From the NCBI GenBank assembly GCA_963726785.1, contig CAVSDJ010000010.1:558001-622000 (forward strand): a DNA stretch of 64,000 bases, read 5' to 3'. Positions 17,732 through 27,401 of the stretch are shown here, in pieces (within the stretch, counting starts at the first letter, position 1; each line of letters begins with the position of its first letter). This DNA is from DATEKX01 sp963726785. GTDB taxonomy: Bacteria > Acidobacteriota > Blastocatellia > UBA7656. The notes under the pieces are model-generated. The model searched no databases, was not told the DNA's origin, and saw only the letters and a program-made list of their open reading frames with translations. Position numbers and translations under genes: made by a program.

Positions 17732-18124
17732 ATGTTTAAGCAGTTCATTAGAATAGCTGTCGTGATGTTAATCCTACCCTATGCCACTTATGCTTCAGGG
17801 TCAGACGAAAAGAAGCAAACACTGAAGATCGAAAATGGTAAGACGATCTTGATTGTTCTTAAAATGACGCCGCCCGGCGGAAGGCTGGTTATAAAAACTG
17901 GAACGAAAAGGGACGAGGTGGAAGTAAGTTTTCCTGTCGAGAGCCAGGCTACTGTAACTCAAGATAGGAATACTATCGTCGTCGCGGGCCAAAAACAGGT
18001 TTCGACGTATACCGTTCGCGTGCCCCGAAAAGACGTAAGCATTGAGGTAGACGTTAACGGTAAGAAGTATAACGTGAGTCACGGATTCGCTAAGGAAGGC
18101 GTCTACAATATTGATATAAAGTGA
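17732..18124 (+). CDS. small secreted protein, unknown
   Basis: 130 aa with a clear N-terminal signal peptide (MFKQFIRIAVVMLILPYATY, then ASGSDE) and an AGGAGG ribosome-binding site 8 nt upstream. The mature part is beta-strand-rich and basic, without cysteine. No family is recognised. It sits between the ATPase and the SurA/DsbA-like gene, only 22 nt before the latter, so both are probably co-expressed and act outside the cytoplasm. Confidence 0.65.
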   Translation: MFKQFIRIAVVMLILPYATYASGSDEKKQTLKIENGKTILIVLKMTPPGGRLVIKTGTKRDEVEVSFPVESQATVTQDRNTIVVAGQKQVSTYTVRVPRKDVSIEVDVNGKKYNVSHGFAKEGVYNIDIK

Positions 18125-18146
18125 ATGCCCTGCCGAGGATTGAGCC

Positions 18147-19706
18147 ATGAGTATTATTCTGTTACTCCTTGTCATTGTAAGCAGCACATGTGTGCCTGAC
18201 GTAAGATTCTTGAGCAGCCGCGAAAACGGCCCGGACAAAGGACAGTCAAAAAGCAAATCACCCGACCTGCCCGCAACGGCTGACGACAAGCAGAATGCGG
18301 ATGCCCGATCAGATTGCGGCTGCAAAGGTGCTGCTCCGCCTGCGATACTTGCAATCGTGAATGGCGCGAAGATCGCCGCCACGGATATTGATGACCGGAT
18401 CGCTAATCGGCTGAATGAACTAGAGCAAGAAGCGGTCGAAGCACGCAAGGACAAGCTCCGAGACCGGATCAACTCAAAATTGTTCGCGCACGAAGCGAAG
18501 AGGCGGAGAATAACTGTTGCCCAATTGATGAACGAGGAAGTGATTGCGAAAATCAAAGAGCCTACCGAGTCCGAAGCCCTGTCCTTTTATAATGAGAATA
18601 AATCTTCGATCCCAGTCAGCTTCGAGGTGGCAAAACAACCAATAATCAACCACCTCCGCAACCAGCGTAAGGCTGAAGAAACTATGGGATTTGCCGACAG
18701 GCTGCGCTCAAGGAGTCAGGTCAAGGTTCTGATAGAGAATCCCTCCTCACCAAAATCTTTAGCAAATCGAGCGCAGGTGCTTGCGATGGTGGATAACGAG
18801 TCTGTTACGGCTGGTGAAGTGGAGAGTGTATTACGACCTGTGACCCTTAGTATACAAGACAAAATCTATGATCTGCGCAAGAAGGAACTCGACCTCAGAA
18901 TAAATAGCCTGCTGCTCCAGCAAGAAGCGTCGAAAAGGGGGCTAACAGTTGAGGAACTGCTCCGTATAGAGGTTACATCTAAAACAAAGGGTGTTACTGA
19001 GGATGATGTGCGCAGTTTCTACGAAAAAAACAAAGGGAGGTTCAAAGGCGATTTTGATTCGTCGAGGGAGAAGATAGTTAAAGATTTGCAGGAGCGCGAA
19101 AGGAAAGCAGCCGAGGCAGCTTTTTATGACAGGCTGCGGCAGGCCGCGACGTTACAGATATTTTTCTCCGAGCCGAATGAGGATGCTCACGATATTACTA
19201 TCAACAACCGCCCCTCGAAAGGCAACCCCAATGCCCGTGTGACTATTGTTGAGTTCACAGATTTCCAATGCCCTGATTGCGCCAAAGCACAGAAGCTCGT
19301 GAAGACTTTGATGGACGAATATGGTGATAAAATAAAAGTCGTCTCGCGCAACTTTCCACTACAAATGCATGAACACGCTTTCAGAGCGGCTGAAGCGGCT
19401 GAGGCTGCTTTCGAGCAGGGAAAGTACTGGGAATATATCGAACTCCTGTACAGTAACCAGAAGGCCCTTGAGGTAGATAAGCTCAAAGAGTACGCTGGCC
19501 GGCTATCACTCGATCAGGCAAAATTCGACGCCGCGCTTAATTCCGGCAAGTTCTCAGACCTTGTCCATCGTGACATAGAGGATGGCCTGAAGCTAGGGGT
19601 ATATTTCACGCCGACCATTTATGTAAATGGGCGAAGGGTGCGAGGAGAGGACTATGCGTCTCTGAAGTCCGCGATAGACGCCGCCCTTGTAGATGTCAAG
19701 AAATAG
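18147..19706 (+). CDS. secreted SurA-like (duplicated) plus DsbA-like thioredoxin fusion
   Basis: 519 aa with a hydrophobic N-terminus (MSIILLLLVIVSSTC). Two tandem SurA/PpiC N-terminal-type chaperone units follow, each starting with VNG/VDN and a helical KLRDRIN / KKELDLRIN segment (about residues 70-200 and 210-335). A DsbA-type thioredoxin domain completes it: VEFTDFQCPDCAKAQ (C375, C378), cis-Pro region YFTPTIYVNGRRV. It would fold or oxidise/reduce thiol-containing exported proteins or peptides. In the context of a three-Cys peptide cluster it could protect or modify the product after export; that link is inference. An SDCGCKG motif between signal and first unit is unusual. Confidence 0.75.
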   Translation: MSIILLLLVIVSSTCVPDVRFLSSRENGPDKGQSKSKSPDLPATADDKQNADARSDCGCKGAAPPAILAIVNGAKIAATDIDDRIANRLNELEQEAVEARKDKLRDRINSKLFAHEAKRRRITVAQLMNEEVIAKIKEPTESEALSFYNENKSSIPVSFEVAKQPIINHLRNQRKAEETMGFADRLRSRSQVKVLIENPSSPKSLANRAQVLAMVDNESVTAGEVESVLRPVTLSIQDKIYDLRKKELDLRINSLLLQQEASKRGLTVEELLRIEVTSKTKGVTEDDVRSFYEKNKGRFKGDFDSSREKIVKDLQERERKAAEAAFYDRLRQAATLQIFFSEPNEDAHDITINNRPSKGNPNARVTIVEFTDFQCPDCAKAQKLVKTLMDEYGDKIKVVSRNFPLQMHEHAFRAAEAAEAAFEQGKYWEYIELLYSNQKALEVDKLKEYAGRLSLDQAKFDAALNSGKFSDLVHRDIEDGLKLGVYFTPTIYVNGRRVRGEDYASLKSAIDAALVDVKK

Positions 19707-20194
19707 TCTCATGCCCGGTGTAATTTCATCTGAAAATTTATCAGGTCAGTGCGGGGCGTCTATTAAGCTTGACTATTTTTACAAAGTAACTATAATTACT
19801 CATGCCCTGAGGATAGAAAGACGTAAGCATAAGCGTCGTAAAATCATCGCGGTATAGCCGAGCTAGTGGGAAGGTTTAGCGGTTTAATCACCCTGAACCA
19901 AAATGTGTTTCCTTGTTGTTTAATCGAAAAGAATACAGGTATTGAGATACTGCTAAGTTCCTGATCTTGCAAAAGCTCTCTTGTGCGAGAATTAGGACTT
20001 TTGCGAGAGGTCTATAGTAATTGCAGGGCTCGATCTCATATGTCAGCTTTGTTACCTGCGAAGCAAGTTCAAAACCAGCTCATTAGCAGTACTCGCCCAA
20101 TTGCGTAACGATCTGAAACCTTTGAAAACATAATAAATGCTCTGCCAGAGTCCTTAAATAATTATCAGAGGTCTGCGCACCAAAGGGTGTTTAC
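19707..20194 (+). promoter_or_regulatory. long leader region with near-consensus promoter at 19769-19796
   Basis: TTGACT (19769-19774), 16-nt spacer, TATAAT (19791-19796): the best sigma-70-like promoter I see in the island. It points toward the regulator gene, leaving a 5' leader of about 390 nt. The leader holds possible hairpins (GCAAAAG...CTTTTGC around 19968-20003). Either the regulator mRNA has a structured leader or a small RNA is made here. There is no protein-coding frame of note in the gap. Confidence 0.55.
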
Positions 20195-21916
20195 ATGTCA
20201 ATTCATACTCAGGCGGTTATAGCTAAGACAGTCGGTCAGTCGTCACAATATCAGACCGGAATAACGGACATAGTCCGTTCCGTCCTCAATTTTCTGTCAT
20301 GCTTAAGCGTTCCGACTGAGTTCTGGGTATGCTTGAACCTGCCGGAGACGTTGATCAGCAGCCAGGAGCACATAGTACTTCGAAGTGGAAGCGCGGATTT
20401 AACTTGGGGGTATCAACTGGGGAAACACTGTAGCCTTTGCAGAAGCTTCTACGAGGGCAGCCATCCCGGGCATGTTCAGGTTCAAAATCTTGAACATTAT
20501 ATGAATGACGTTGAGGCAGGTTCCTGGCAGAGGACGATTACAGCCCTCCCCATTTACTATCAGCGCAAGCCTCTCGGCCTGTTGGTATTGGCCTCGACTG
20601 GCAACGGTATAGATTCAAAGGATAATGATGATACCTGCAAGCTCTTGGCCAGCGAGATTGCCTATCGAGTCAAGAGATATGAGTTCGGCATGCTTATCAG
20701 AGAAAAGTTCGGGAAGGACCTGATGATTGTCGGGTCTGCTCAGAACATACGTATGCAGGATAGATTCATAGAAAAGGCATCGCAGGTCAATCTGCCAGCG
20801 GTGATTCTAGGGGAACAGGGTTGCGAAATAGAGCAGCTAACCTACGCCTTGCATCTCGGAGGCGCACGGCGCGGCGGGACTTTCGTTACTGTGAACTGTA
20901 TGGCGCTGGGCGTCGAAACTTTTGAGGAAGAGCTATTGGATTCATTCGCAAAAGCTAATGAAGGCACGGTATTCTTCAGTGATATTGACGAACTCTCATA
21001 TAAAGCGCAGACTCGCCTGGCAGAGATTTTGAGTTCTAATTCTGCACAGTTGAGTAGCGCGCCCGGCCAGGGGAATTCGCTCGGTGTACGGGTGATAGCA
21101 TCCGCAAGCAAGGACCTGCATAGAATGGCCGGAGAGAGGAAATTCTATCAACCACTGCTGAAAGAGCTTGATTTCTTGAACACAAGAATTGCTCCTCTAC
21201 GCGAACGCAAGGAGGATATAAGGCGGCTTGTTGACCACTTTTTCGAGAAGTACCGCAGCGATCAAACTCAATATATCTCAGATGAAGTCTTGAGCCTTTG
21301 TGAGGCGTATAGCTGGCCGGGCAATGTTTATGAACTCGAAAGAGTCATAGCAAGGCTTGTCGTGATGGGAAAGGAAGACATCATAAGCGTATATGACGTT
21401 TACGACTTTGCGCCGAATCTAATGCATGAGTTCGAGACTTTAGCTTGTGAAGAAATAGTCGAGAATCAGTATTATTCTCAGGAGGGGTCGGAGAGGCAAA
21501 AAGGATCAAACAGAAGGGCAATTGATCGAAAAGCTTTAGACCTTGTTGACCACTTGCTGAATGGGCAGTATGCAGAGATACGAGGATTTCACACCAGCAT
21601 CCAAAAAGCGCTGGAGTATTTAGCTGCCAATTTTCAAGAGGAAATATCTCTGCCTGGAATCGCAAAGCATGCTTGCCTGAGTCCGTCACACTTATGCTTT
21701 CTGTTACAAAAGACTGTCGGGATGAGTTTCAAGAATTTACTGGCAGTAATTCGGATTCAAAAGGCCAAGAAGTTGTTGATAGAAAAACCGCACATGAGGA
21801 TTACAGAAATCTCTACAGAGGTAGGGTTCGGCGAATTAAGCCATTTTGAGCGGACATTTAAGCGAATTGTTAAACGCACGCCGAGGGAGTACAGGCAAGC
21901 GACCATTAAGCAATAG
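20195..21916 (+). CDS. GAF / degenerate sigma-54-activator AAA / AraC-HTH regulator
   Basis: 573 aa. Residues about 15-165 are GAF-like (LLVLASTGNGIDSKDND near the end). Residues about 180-400 align with the AAA domain of sigma-54 activators (GTVFFSDIDELS, APLRERKEDIRRL, SWPGNVYELERVIARL), but Walker A reads GEQGCEIE instead of GxxGxGKE and the GAFTGA loop is absent. The C-terminal 100 residues are an AraC/XylS double HTH (IQKALEYLAANFQ, GFGELSHFERTFKRI). So ATP use and sigma-54 contact are probably lost, and output is through the AraC domain. As the last gene of the cluster it is the likely regulator of the RiPP genes. Confidence 0.8.
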   Translation: MSIHTQAVIAKTVGQSSQYQTGITDIVRSVLNFLSCLSVPTEFWVCLNLPETLISSQEHIVLRSGSADLTWGYQLGKHCSLCRSFYEGSHPGHVQVQNLEHYMNDVEAGSWQRTITALPIYYQRKPLGLLVLASTGNGIDSKDNDDTCKLLASEIAYRVKRYEFGMLIREKFGKDLMIVGSAQNIRMQDRFIEKASQVNLPAVILGEQGCEIEQLTYALHLGGARRGGTFVTVNCMALGVETFEEELLDSFAKANEGTVFFSDIDELSYKAQTRLAEILSSNSAQLSSAPGQGNSLGVRVIASASKDLHRMAGERKFYQPLLKELDFLNTRIAPLRERKEDIRRLVDHFFEKYRSDQTQYISDEVLSLCEAYSWPGNVYELERVIARLVVMGKEDIISVYDVYDFAPNLMHEFETLACEEIVENQYYSQEGSERQKGSNRRAIDRKALDLVDHLLNGQYAEIRGFHTSIQKALEYLAANFQEEISLPGIAKHACLSPSHLCFLLQKTVGMSFKNLLAVIRIQKAKKLLIEKPHMRITEISTEVGFGELSHFERTFKRIVKRTPREYRQATIKQ

Positions 21917-21932
21917 GGATCAACAGCTTCAT

Positions 21933-23142
21933 TCAGGGTCGGAAAAGAGGTCTGAGCATTTGAGCGCTCCGTATTTCCTCCCATAGTGCTTTCAGTTTAT
22001 CGTCTTGCTCCAGGCTCTGGCTCAAAGAGAGGGTGTGAGCTAGTGATGCTTTTGCGGCCTCGAAGGGGGTGCCGCGCATAGCAGATTGGAGCAGTTGAAG
22101 AGATAGGGGATTAAACTCCAGCCCCAGAAGCTTCTTCTCCGACAGCTCTTTGACCCAGCGCAGGACGAGTGATTCAGGGTCGGCATCCGGGAATCGGTTT
22201 AGAATGAGCCTATAAATCATACTTTGTTTGGGAACATTCAGAAGGAGGGCTAAGAAGAATCGATAATCTGCTTCGTGAACCGATTCGCGGCGCGCAACAA
22301 TCTTAATCTCGCGGTCCTGCTCTTTTAGACATGGCACTAAGTATTCGACCTGCTCTCCATGCCGCTCGCGAGCGAGCCTCAACAGGCTCTCCCATTCGCC
22401 AGACTTCATGGAACTTGCGGTGAGCAGAGGAAAGAACTATATACGACATCCATAAATCACTGTTACTGACAAGAGTTTGAGCAGTTTGCCAATACAATTT
22501 CAGATCAGTCCTCTTGAGTGCTTCAAGCACGCGAATCTGTGTCATGAAAGGTTCAGGTTTGTAGAAAGGGTCTACAGCTATCCAGGGTTTGAGGTATGCA
22601 TACTGCGGCTTGTGATGCGCGAGGGACCTTGTTCTTACTACGACGCTCAAGGATGGGCGGTCGAGATGAAATAAGGCATGAATGAACCTGTTGCCTATAT
22701 GTATGGTTCGAACGTCTCCGCGCTTCAAGAGTTCAGAAGACATGAAGTTTACCTCGCCCAACATTAGCTGCTCGGAAACTGATTGCATTAGCTCGAATTG
22801 ATAATGGCTGTGAACGCTCGACCCTGCTAGAACTCCAAAAGCTCCGGCAAAGGCGTGCTGATGAATCGCCGTCGTTGAGTCGAGCCAGAACAGGACTTCT
22901 ATCAGGAAGTTCTTTCCGAGATACATGTTTATCGGAGGCTGGCCGAATTCCCTATACTTCTGCTCAGGAATACGCGGTGATGACACAAGCCAGTCCACAA
23001 CGTCAGCGGGGTCTACAGTTTCAAGTATCCGAGATTCGATCAAAGCCTTAGTGGCGACATCCGCGAACGCCTCTTCATCATAATCATTCTCTTCCCAGAT
23101 TCTTGTGACTGTGTCGCCTAAGTCGTCAAATGGCCTTAACAT
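21933..23142 (-). CDS. cupin-like protein with one frameshift (unknown function)
   Basis: Two overlapping frames form one 402-aa product if one base is removed near 22409-22415: frame one runs to SSAHRKF, frame two continues MKSGEWESLLRLARER; beyond that point frame one turns into Arg/Ala-rich non-protein-like sequence. Residues about 130-150 (IHQHAFAGAFGVLAGSSVHS) have the spaced histidines and turns of a cupin metal site. The C-terminal part is helical. I cannot name a family. It is convergent with the AraC-type regulator, 16 nt apart. The break may be a sequencing error or true decay. Confidence 0.55.
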
Positions 23143-23908
23143 GATCCACTCCTAAACAGGGCGTTTTATGTAAGCAGGTATTCCAAAGTGAGAATAAGCT
23201 GCTTAACGTATAGCGCGCTGGTGCAGCATACTGTGTAAGTAAGCTGCACGCCTGTCGTCGCGGCGTTGCGTTAAGATCATTTTTAAACTTTCGGCTTATA
23301 TTTTGATAGTCGAGAATTACGAAGTTTGTAGAGGCATTTCTTATTTATATGGCAATAATTTCGGATTACTTGCCAATATTACGGAAAGAGATTCTTTACT
23401 AGGACTTCCTTCACTCTCTCAAAGTTAGTCTCCATGGTTGCGGCAAATTCTGGACTGCCTTGGCCAGTTCAAGCTCAAACCTTTCATTCTTCGAGCGAAC
23501 TTTCAGTCCCCACGAATGTGGGGATGGAGTGAAACTCCCGAATTTAATTCGCACTCGCTTTCAGTCCATAGTTTACCTACGGATTCTCCAACCTCTGCAT
23601 TTTATGTTCTTTGATTAAATAATGCGGCAACCCAAATCCTGCGCCCCGCTGGGGCGAGACGAGAAAAAGTAGCTGATTTCCAGCGGCTTTACCGCTGGCT
23701 AATCTCCAGTGTTTCTTCAGCGCAAAGGTTACTGGATTATTTTTTCAAAGAACATTCAATGCAGAGTGGTTGAGTCACCATCTTCTTCCACAAGTAGGTT
23801 TAGCGACCGTGATATAGTACTAAGTGTGCGATTAGCTGTTGGGCTAGTAGTGGCAAGACCAGCCGCGAGCGGTCCCCATACGACCGACTAGCCCGGTAGC
23901 GAGCTTGT
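23143..23908. other. non-coding stretch between cluster and mobile-element genes
   Basis: 766 nt with no supported gene. At 23500-23535 lies a 36-nt sequence shaped like a CRISPR repeat: starts CTTTCAGTCC, has stem CCCCAC-GAAT-GTGGGG, ends GTGAAAC. It is followed 22 nt later by a partial copy (CTTTCAGTCC, 23558-23567); no array or cas gene is present. Further on are small hairpins (GCGCCCC-GCT-GGGGCG near 23640, CCAGCGG...CCGCTGG near 23681-23699). Confidence 0.4.
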
Positions 23909-24430
23909 ATGGGAGGTACTATAAAGTTGAGCTTACAGCCTGATCTTATAGACCCTGACAAATATAATCACATACGTTTGCCGTCTGATCTCATAGACCT
24001 AAACAGATTTGATCATGTAACAGACCCTAGCCCCGAAGACTTTGAAGCACTAAAGGCAGATGTTAGAAAGCTAGAGGTTGAATTGAAGGTAAAAGAAATC
24101 CTATCCACTCTATTTCAGCCTTTCCAAAATCAAATTGACCAGAATGAATGTGTTAGAAATGTGTCGCGCGAACTCCAAACATACTTGTTCGATATTGAAG
24201 GCGTGGACCCAGAATTCTTTGCGGAACGTTATTCAATCGGCTTGGCTGTTTTGAGAATATACTGGCCTGCCGCATACGAACAATCTATAAAGCAGCTTGC
24301 GCGTTTTTTTGTCAATAATCTCAAAAGTAGTTCTGACAAAAATGGCTTCAGGAGGGTGTGTTCGAGCGTATGCGTCAAGCAGGTATTGACCTTTGGTAGA
24401 GCCTTCCTTTTAACGTTTCTGCATCATTAG
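23909..24430 (+). CDS. hypothetical protein
   Basis: 173 aa, ATG 23909 or a downstream TTG after GGGAGGT. Acidic N-terminal region with a repeated phrase (DLIDPDKYNHIRLPSDLID, then LNRFDHV). No domain is recognised. The last 30 residues (from about VCSSVCVKQV) look less protein-like. It lies at the start of the mobile-element half of the island. Low certainty that start and end are right. Confidence 0.45.
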   Translation: MGGTIKLSLQPDLIDPDKYNHIRLPSDLIDLNRFDHVTDPSPEDFEALKADVRKLEVELKVKEILSTLFQPFQNQIDQNECVRNVSRELQTYLFDIEGVDPEFFAERYSIGLAVLRIYWPAAYEQSIKQLARFFVNNLKSSSDKNGFRRVCSSVCVKQVLTFGRAFLLTFLHH

Positions 24431-24494
24431 TTCTCGCCTCATCACCCAAAACCCAAAAAGTTGACACCCTGCCTCTTAGTGAGAGGAGGACAAA

Positions 24495-24704
24495 ATGATG
24501 GCAGGAGTTGTCAGGATAGATGTGACACCAATAGGTGTTGCCAATGTCTTTATTGGACAGACAAATGATCCGGTGGAAGTTAATCGGCTGTGGCGGCTCT
24601 ATCGCGCAATACGCCCGCAAATCCAAGAACTTGAGCGGGCAGCTCAACGAGTAGCATTAAACATGAGTAGGGACGAGGGAGAAATAACCGATGATTTCAA
24701 ATAG
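24495..24704 (+). CDS. small hypothetical protein
   Basis: 69 aa with a good ribosome-binding site (GAGAGGAGGA) before ATG 24495. Contains an helical segment VNRLWRLYRAIRPQIQELER. Its end overlaps the start of the HTH gene by 14 nt in another frame, suggesting one operon of small mobile-element genes. Function unknown. Confidence 0.5.
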   Translation: MMAGVVRIDVTPIGVANVFIGQTNDPVEVNRLWRLYRAIRPQIQELERAAQRVALNMSRDEGEITDDFK

Positions 24705-24918
24705 TGACAAGGCTTTGTTTCTAAAGGACAATGTTGAGCAAATACTGCTGAAGCCTAAGAAAGCCTTCGAGCTTTTGGATATATCACGCTCAACAGGCTA
24801 CGCGATGATTGCCTCTGGCGAATTGCCTTCGATTCGCATTGGTAGAGCCGTGCGTGTGCCTGTTGATGCCCTAAAGCAATGGGTCGAACGGCAAACAACC
24901 AAGGGTGACAAAGAATGA
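24691..24918 (+). CDS. excisionase/AlpA-like helix-turn-helix protein
   Basis: 75 aa. LLKPKKAFELLDISRSTGYA then MIASGELPSIRIGRAVRVP is the MerR/Xis-like HTH-17 pattern: helix, wing, then VDALKQWVERQ. Such proteins direct excision or regulate element genes. ATGA overlap with the primase gene (24915) shows translational coupling. It fits the tRNA-linked integrative element. Confidence 0.8.
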   Translation: MISNSDKALFLKDNVEQILLKPKKAFELLDISRSTGYAMIASGELPSIRIGRAVRVPVDALKQWVERQTTKGDKE

Positions 24919-26932
24919 GCCTCTTTGAAGTTGTCCGTGACCAAATCAATCTCTCTGATGTTGCCAGGTGCTTTACAGAATTGAAGAGTTCCGGCACTCG
25001 CTTGCTCGGCTGTTGCCCTTTGCCTAATCATAATGACTCTAATCCATCCTTCAACGTATATCCTGATGGCAAATGGTATTGCTTTGGTTGCCGCGAGTAT
25101 GGCGATGTTGTCGATCTTTGGGCAGCGATCAAAGGATTGCAGTCAATGGAAGCGGCGTTCAACCTGGCGCACAAATACGGGGTAGAACTACCAGGTCACG
25201 ATCCCGATGCACAGAAGAAAGCCAGCGACCGCAGGCAGAAAGAGGCCGATTATGCGCGACAGATAGCAGTGTGTCATCAGGCACTTTCATCTCATCCAGG
25301 TGTAATAGAGTGGTGGCAACGGCGCGGATTCGATGAGAAGATGAGGCAGCGATTCTTGCTTGGCGTTAACCGCGAAGGCTCGGCTGCCGTGATCCCATTC
25401 TGGCATCGCGGACGCATACAAGGCTTTATTCGTCGCCAGTTTGAGCGCGAGCCGAAATACTTGCTCCCGAAAGCAGAAGACTTCCCCTCCGGCTACAGGC
25501 CCTTATTTATTCCAGCCTCAACTCAGGGCGATCTTCATTTAGTCGAAGGCTACATTGATGCGCTGGCTCTTGCGGCAATGGATATGAGCGCGATAGCGCT
25601 AGGCGGAACCGGTATTAGTCAGGAACAAAAGGCGGAGATAGAGGAGGATGAGACAATCAACGAAAGCCCGGTGCTGGTACTGCATGACCCTGAAGCGTGG
25701 CCTGAGTCTGTGGATGGGGCATCTCTACTCAACGAGATAGCTGCGACCCTTGCCCGCTTCATTTCAGCAGCCGAAGCCGTTTATCGAACACTGGCCCTGT
25801 GGGTGCTGTATAGTCACTCCTTCAATGTATTCGATGTCTCCCCTCTTCTTGCAATCGTCAGCCCGGAGAAGCGATGCGGAAAGACTACATTGCTTACGCT
25901 GTTGGGAGAGTTTGTACCCCGCCCGCTATTCACATCCAACATCACCGCGAGCGCGTTGTTTAGAATTATTGAGAAGTATCATCCGACTCTTTTGATAGAC
26001 GAAGCAGATACTTTTCTAACGGGCGATGAAACGCTCAGAGGGATTCTAAACAGCGGCCATCATAGAAACGGGGCATACATCATCAGGACAGCCGGAGAGG
26101 ACTACGAGCCGAGACAATTCACAACCTGGGCACCGAAAGCCATTGCTATGATCGGCAATCTGCCAGGCACATTAGACGACCGCGCTATCAAAATCAAGAT
26201 GCAGCGCAAAGCGAGTAAATGAAGTCAAAGAAAAATTGCGGCTCGATAGGATAGGTGAGCTTGAACCGATATGCCGCCGCGCAGCCCGATGGTCTTCTGA
26301 CAATCTCGATGCGATTAAGGTCGCCGATCCTGACCTGCCAGAGCAAATCACCAATGACCGCGCTCGTGATAATTGGCGAGTATTACTTGCGATTGCCGAT
26401 ACAGTCGGGGGCAAGTGGCCTGCGCTTGCAAGGGAAGCTGCCTGCACGCTGGCTGGTGAGCCATCAGGTTCAGAATCAGCGCGGGTACTGCTTCTAGGCG
26501 ATCTCAAGGTTCTATTTGATGAGCGGGGAGACAAGCTAACATCTGAAGAAATTGCTCAGTCTCTGATAGAGATAGAAGGGCATCCCTGGGGGGAGTGGAA
26601 AGGGAATAAGCCGCTTACCAAAACTGGCCTGGCAACATTGCTTCGCCCATTTGACATTCGGGCCAGGTAAATGGCGCGAAGGCGAAAAGATACAAAGAGG
26701 ATACCAGCGCGGCGACTTTGAGGATGCCCTCAGCAGATATTTGGGAAATGAAACGCCACAACCGCCACACGCCGAAAACACAACAGTTTACAGCGAAAAC
26801 GAAACGCCACACAGGGCAGAGTCTGTGGCGTTTTCAAATGGCGATAAGTGGAATGAAATCAACGATGTGGCGTTTGTGGCGGATCAAGATACGGTTAAAG
26901 GAGTCAGTGAGAGGGAGAGATTCGATCTATGA
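24915..26932 (+). CDS. DUF3631-type primase/helicase, two frameshifts as assembled
   Basis: Reads as one protein of 671 aa after removing one base at about 26209-26212 and one at about 26660-26664. Segment 1 (24915-26219) has a CHC2 zinc finger (LLGCCPLPNHNDSNPSF, WYCFGCREYGDVVDLW), a toprim-like part (DLHLVEGYIDALALAAM), then the DUF3631 ATPase (SPEKRCGKTTLLTLLGEF, TLLIDEADTFL). Segment 2 (to 26670) carries ELEPICRRAARWSSDN; segment 3 carries RGYQRGDFEDALSRYLG, the usual DUF3631 tail. Family members initiate replication of plasmids and integrative elements. The two joins restore family order, so the shifts are either decay or assembly insertions. Confidence 0.75.
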
Positions 26933-27336
26933 ATGCTGTTGAGCTACTCACAGAATTGAGCATGCTGGGCGTCGTCTTAGAGGCTAAGGGCGAACGGTTG
27001 AAAGTAGATGCTCCAAAGGGAGCCGTAACAGTGGAGCTGCGCGAGGCATTGATGGCGCATAAGGCTGAAGTATTAGTCCTGCTTCGATCCTTTGAATACG
27101 AGATTAGCTGGCGTGTTCAGGCGATGCTTCCGCAGATTCCAGATATCGGGCTTATACCGTTCCTATTCATGAGAGAGCTTGCTAAACCGCATACAAATTG
27201 CTGCCTGAGTTGTGGTGAGCCGCTGAGGGACGCTCTTTATAGATGTTTGCTTTGTGATCGCGCCGCAAATCTTGCCCTTGAATTATCAATGCGTCGCACT
27301 AAAGCAATCATTAAGGATGCAAATTATGTGAGCTGA
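26929..27336 (+). CDS. TubC-N-like docking domain plus zinc ribbon protein
   Basis: 135 aa. Residues 1-55 (VELLTELSMLGVVLEAKGER, DAPKGAVTVEL, LMAHKAEVLVLL) match the TubC N-terminal fold, which is frequent in primase-linked accessory proteins of mobile elements. CCLSCGEPL...YRCLLCDRA forms a CxxC/CxxC zinc ribbon near residues 91-115. Overlaps the end of the primase frame by 4 nt (ATGA). Likely a replication accessory protein. Confidence 0.6.
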   Translation: MNAVELLTELSMLGVVLEAKGERLKVDAPKGAVTVELREALMAHKAEVLVLLRSFEYEISWRVQAMLPQIPDIGLIPFLFMRELAKPHTNCCLSCGEPLRDALYRCLLCDRAANLALELSMRRTKAIIKDANYVS

Positions 27337-27401
27337 AAAAAAGATACTACCTTGATTGGAAGAGGGAGCCGAGGGATGCCAGAAAAAAAATTGAAGAAAA
27401 G

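Noticed and set aside
3743..21916. Lanthipeptide or thiopeptide cluster
   Set aside because: The leaders are somewhat lanthipeptide-like, but no dehydratase, LanC, YcaO or cycloaddition enzyme is encoded.
23500..23567. CRISPR array
   Set aside because: Only one full repeat-like unit and one 10-nt partial copy, wrong spacing, no cas genes; kept only as a finding about a relic.
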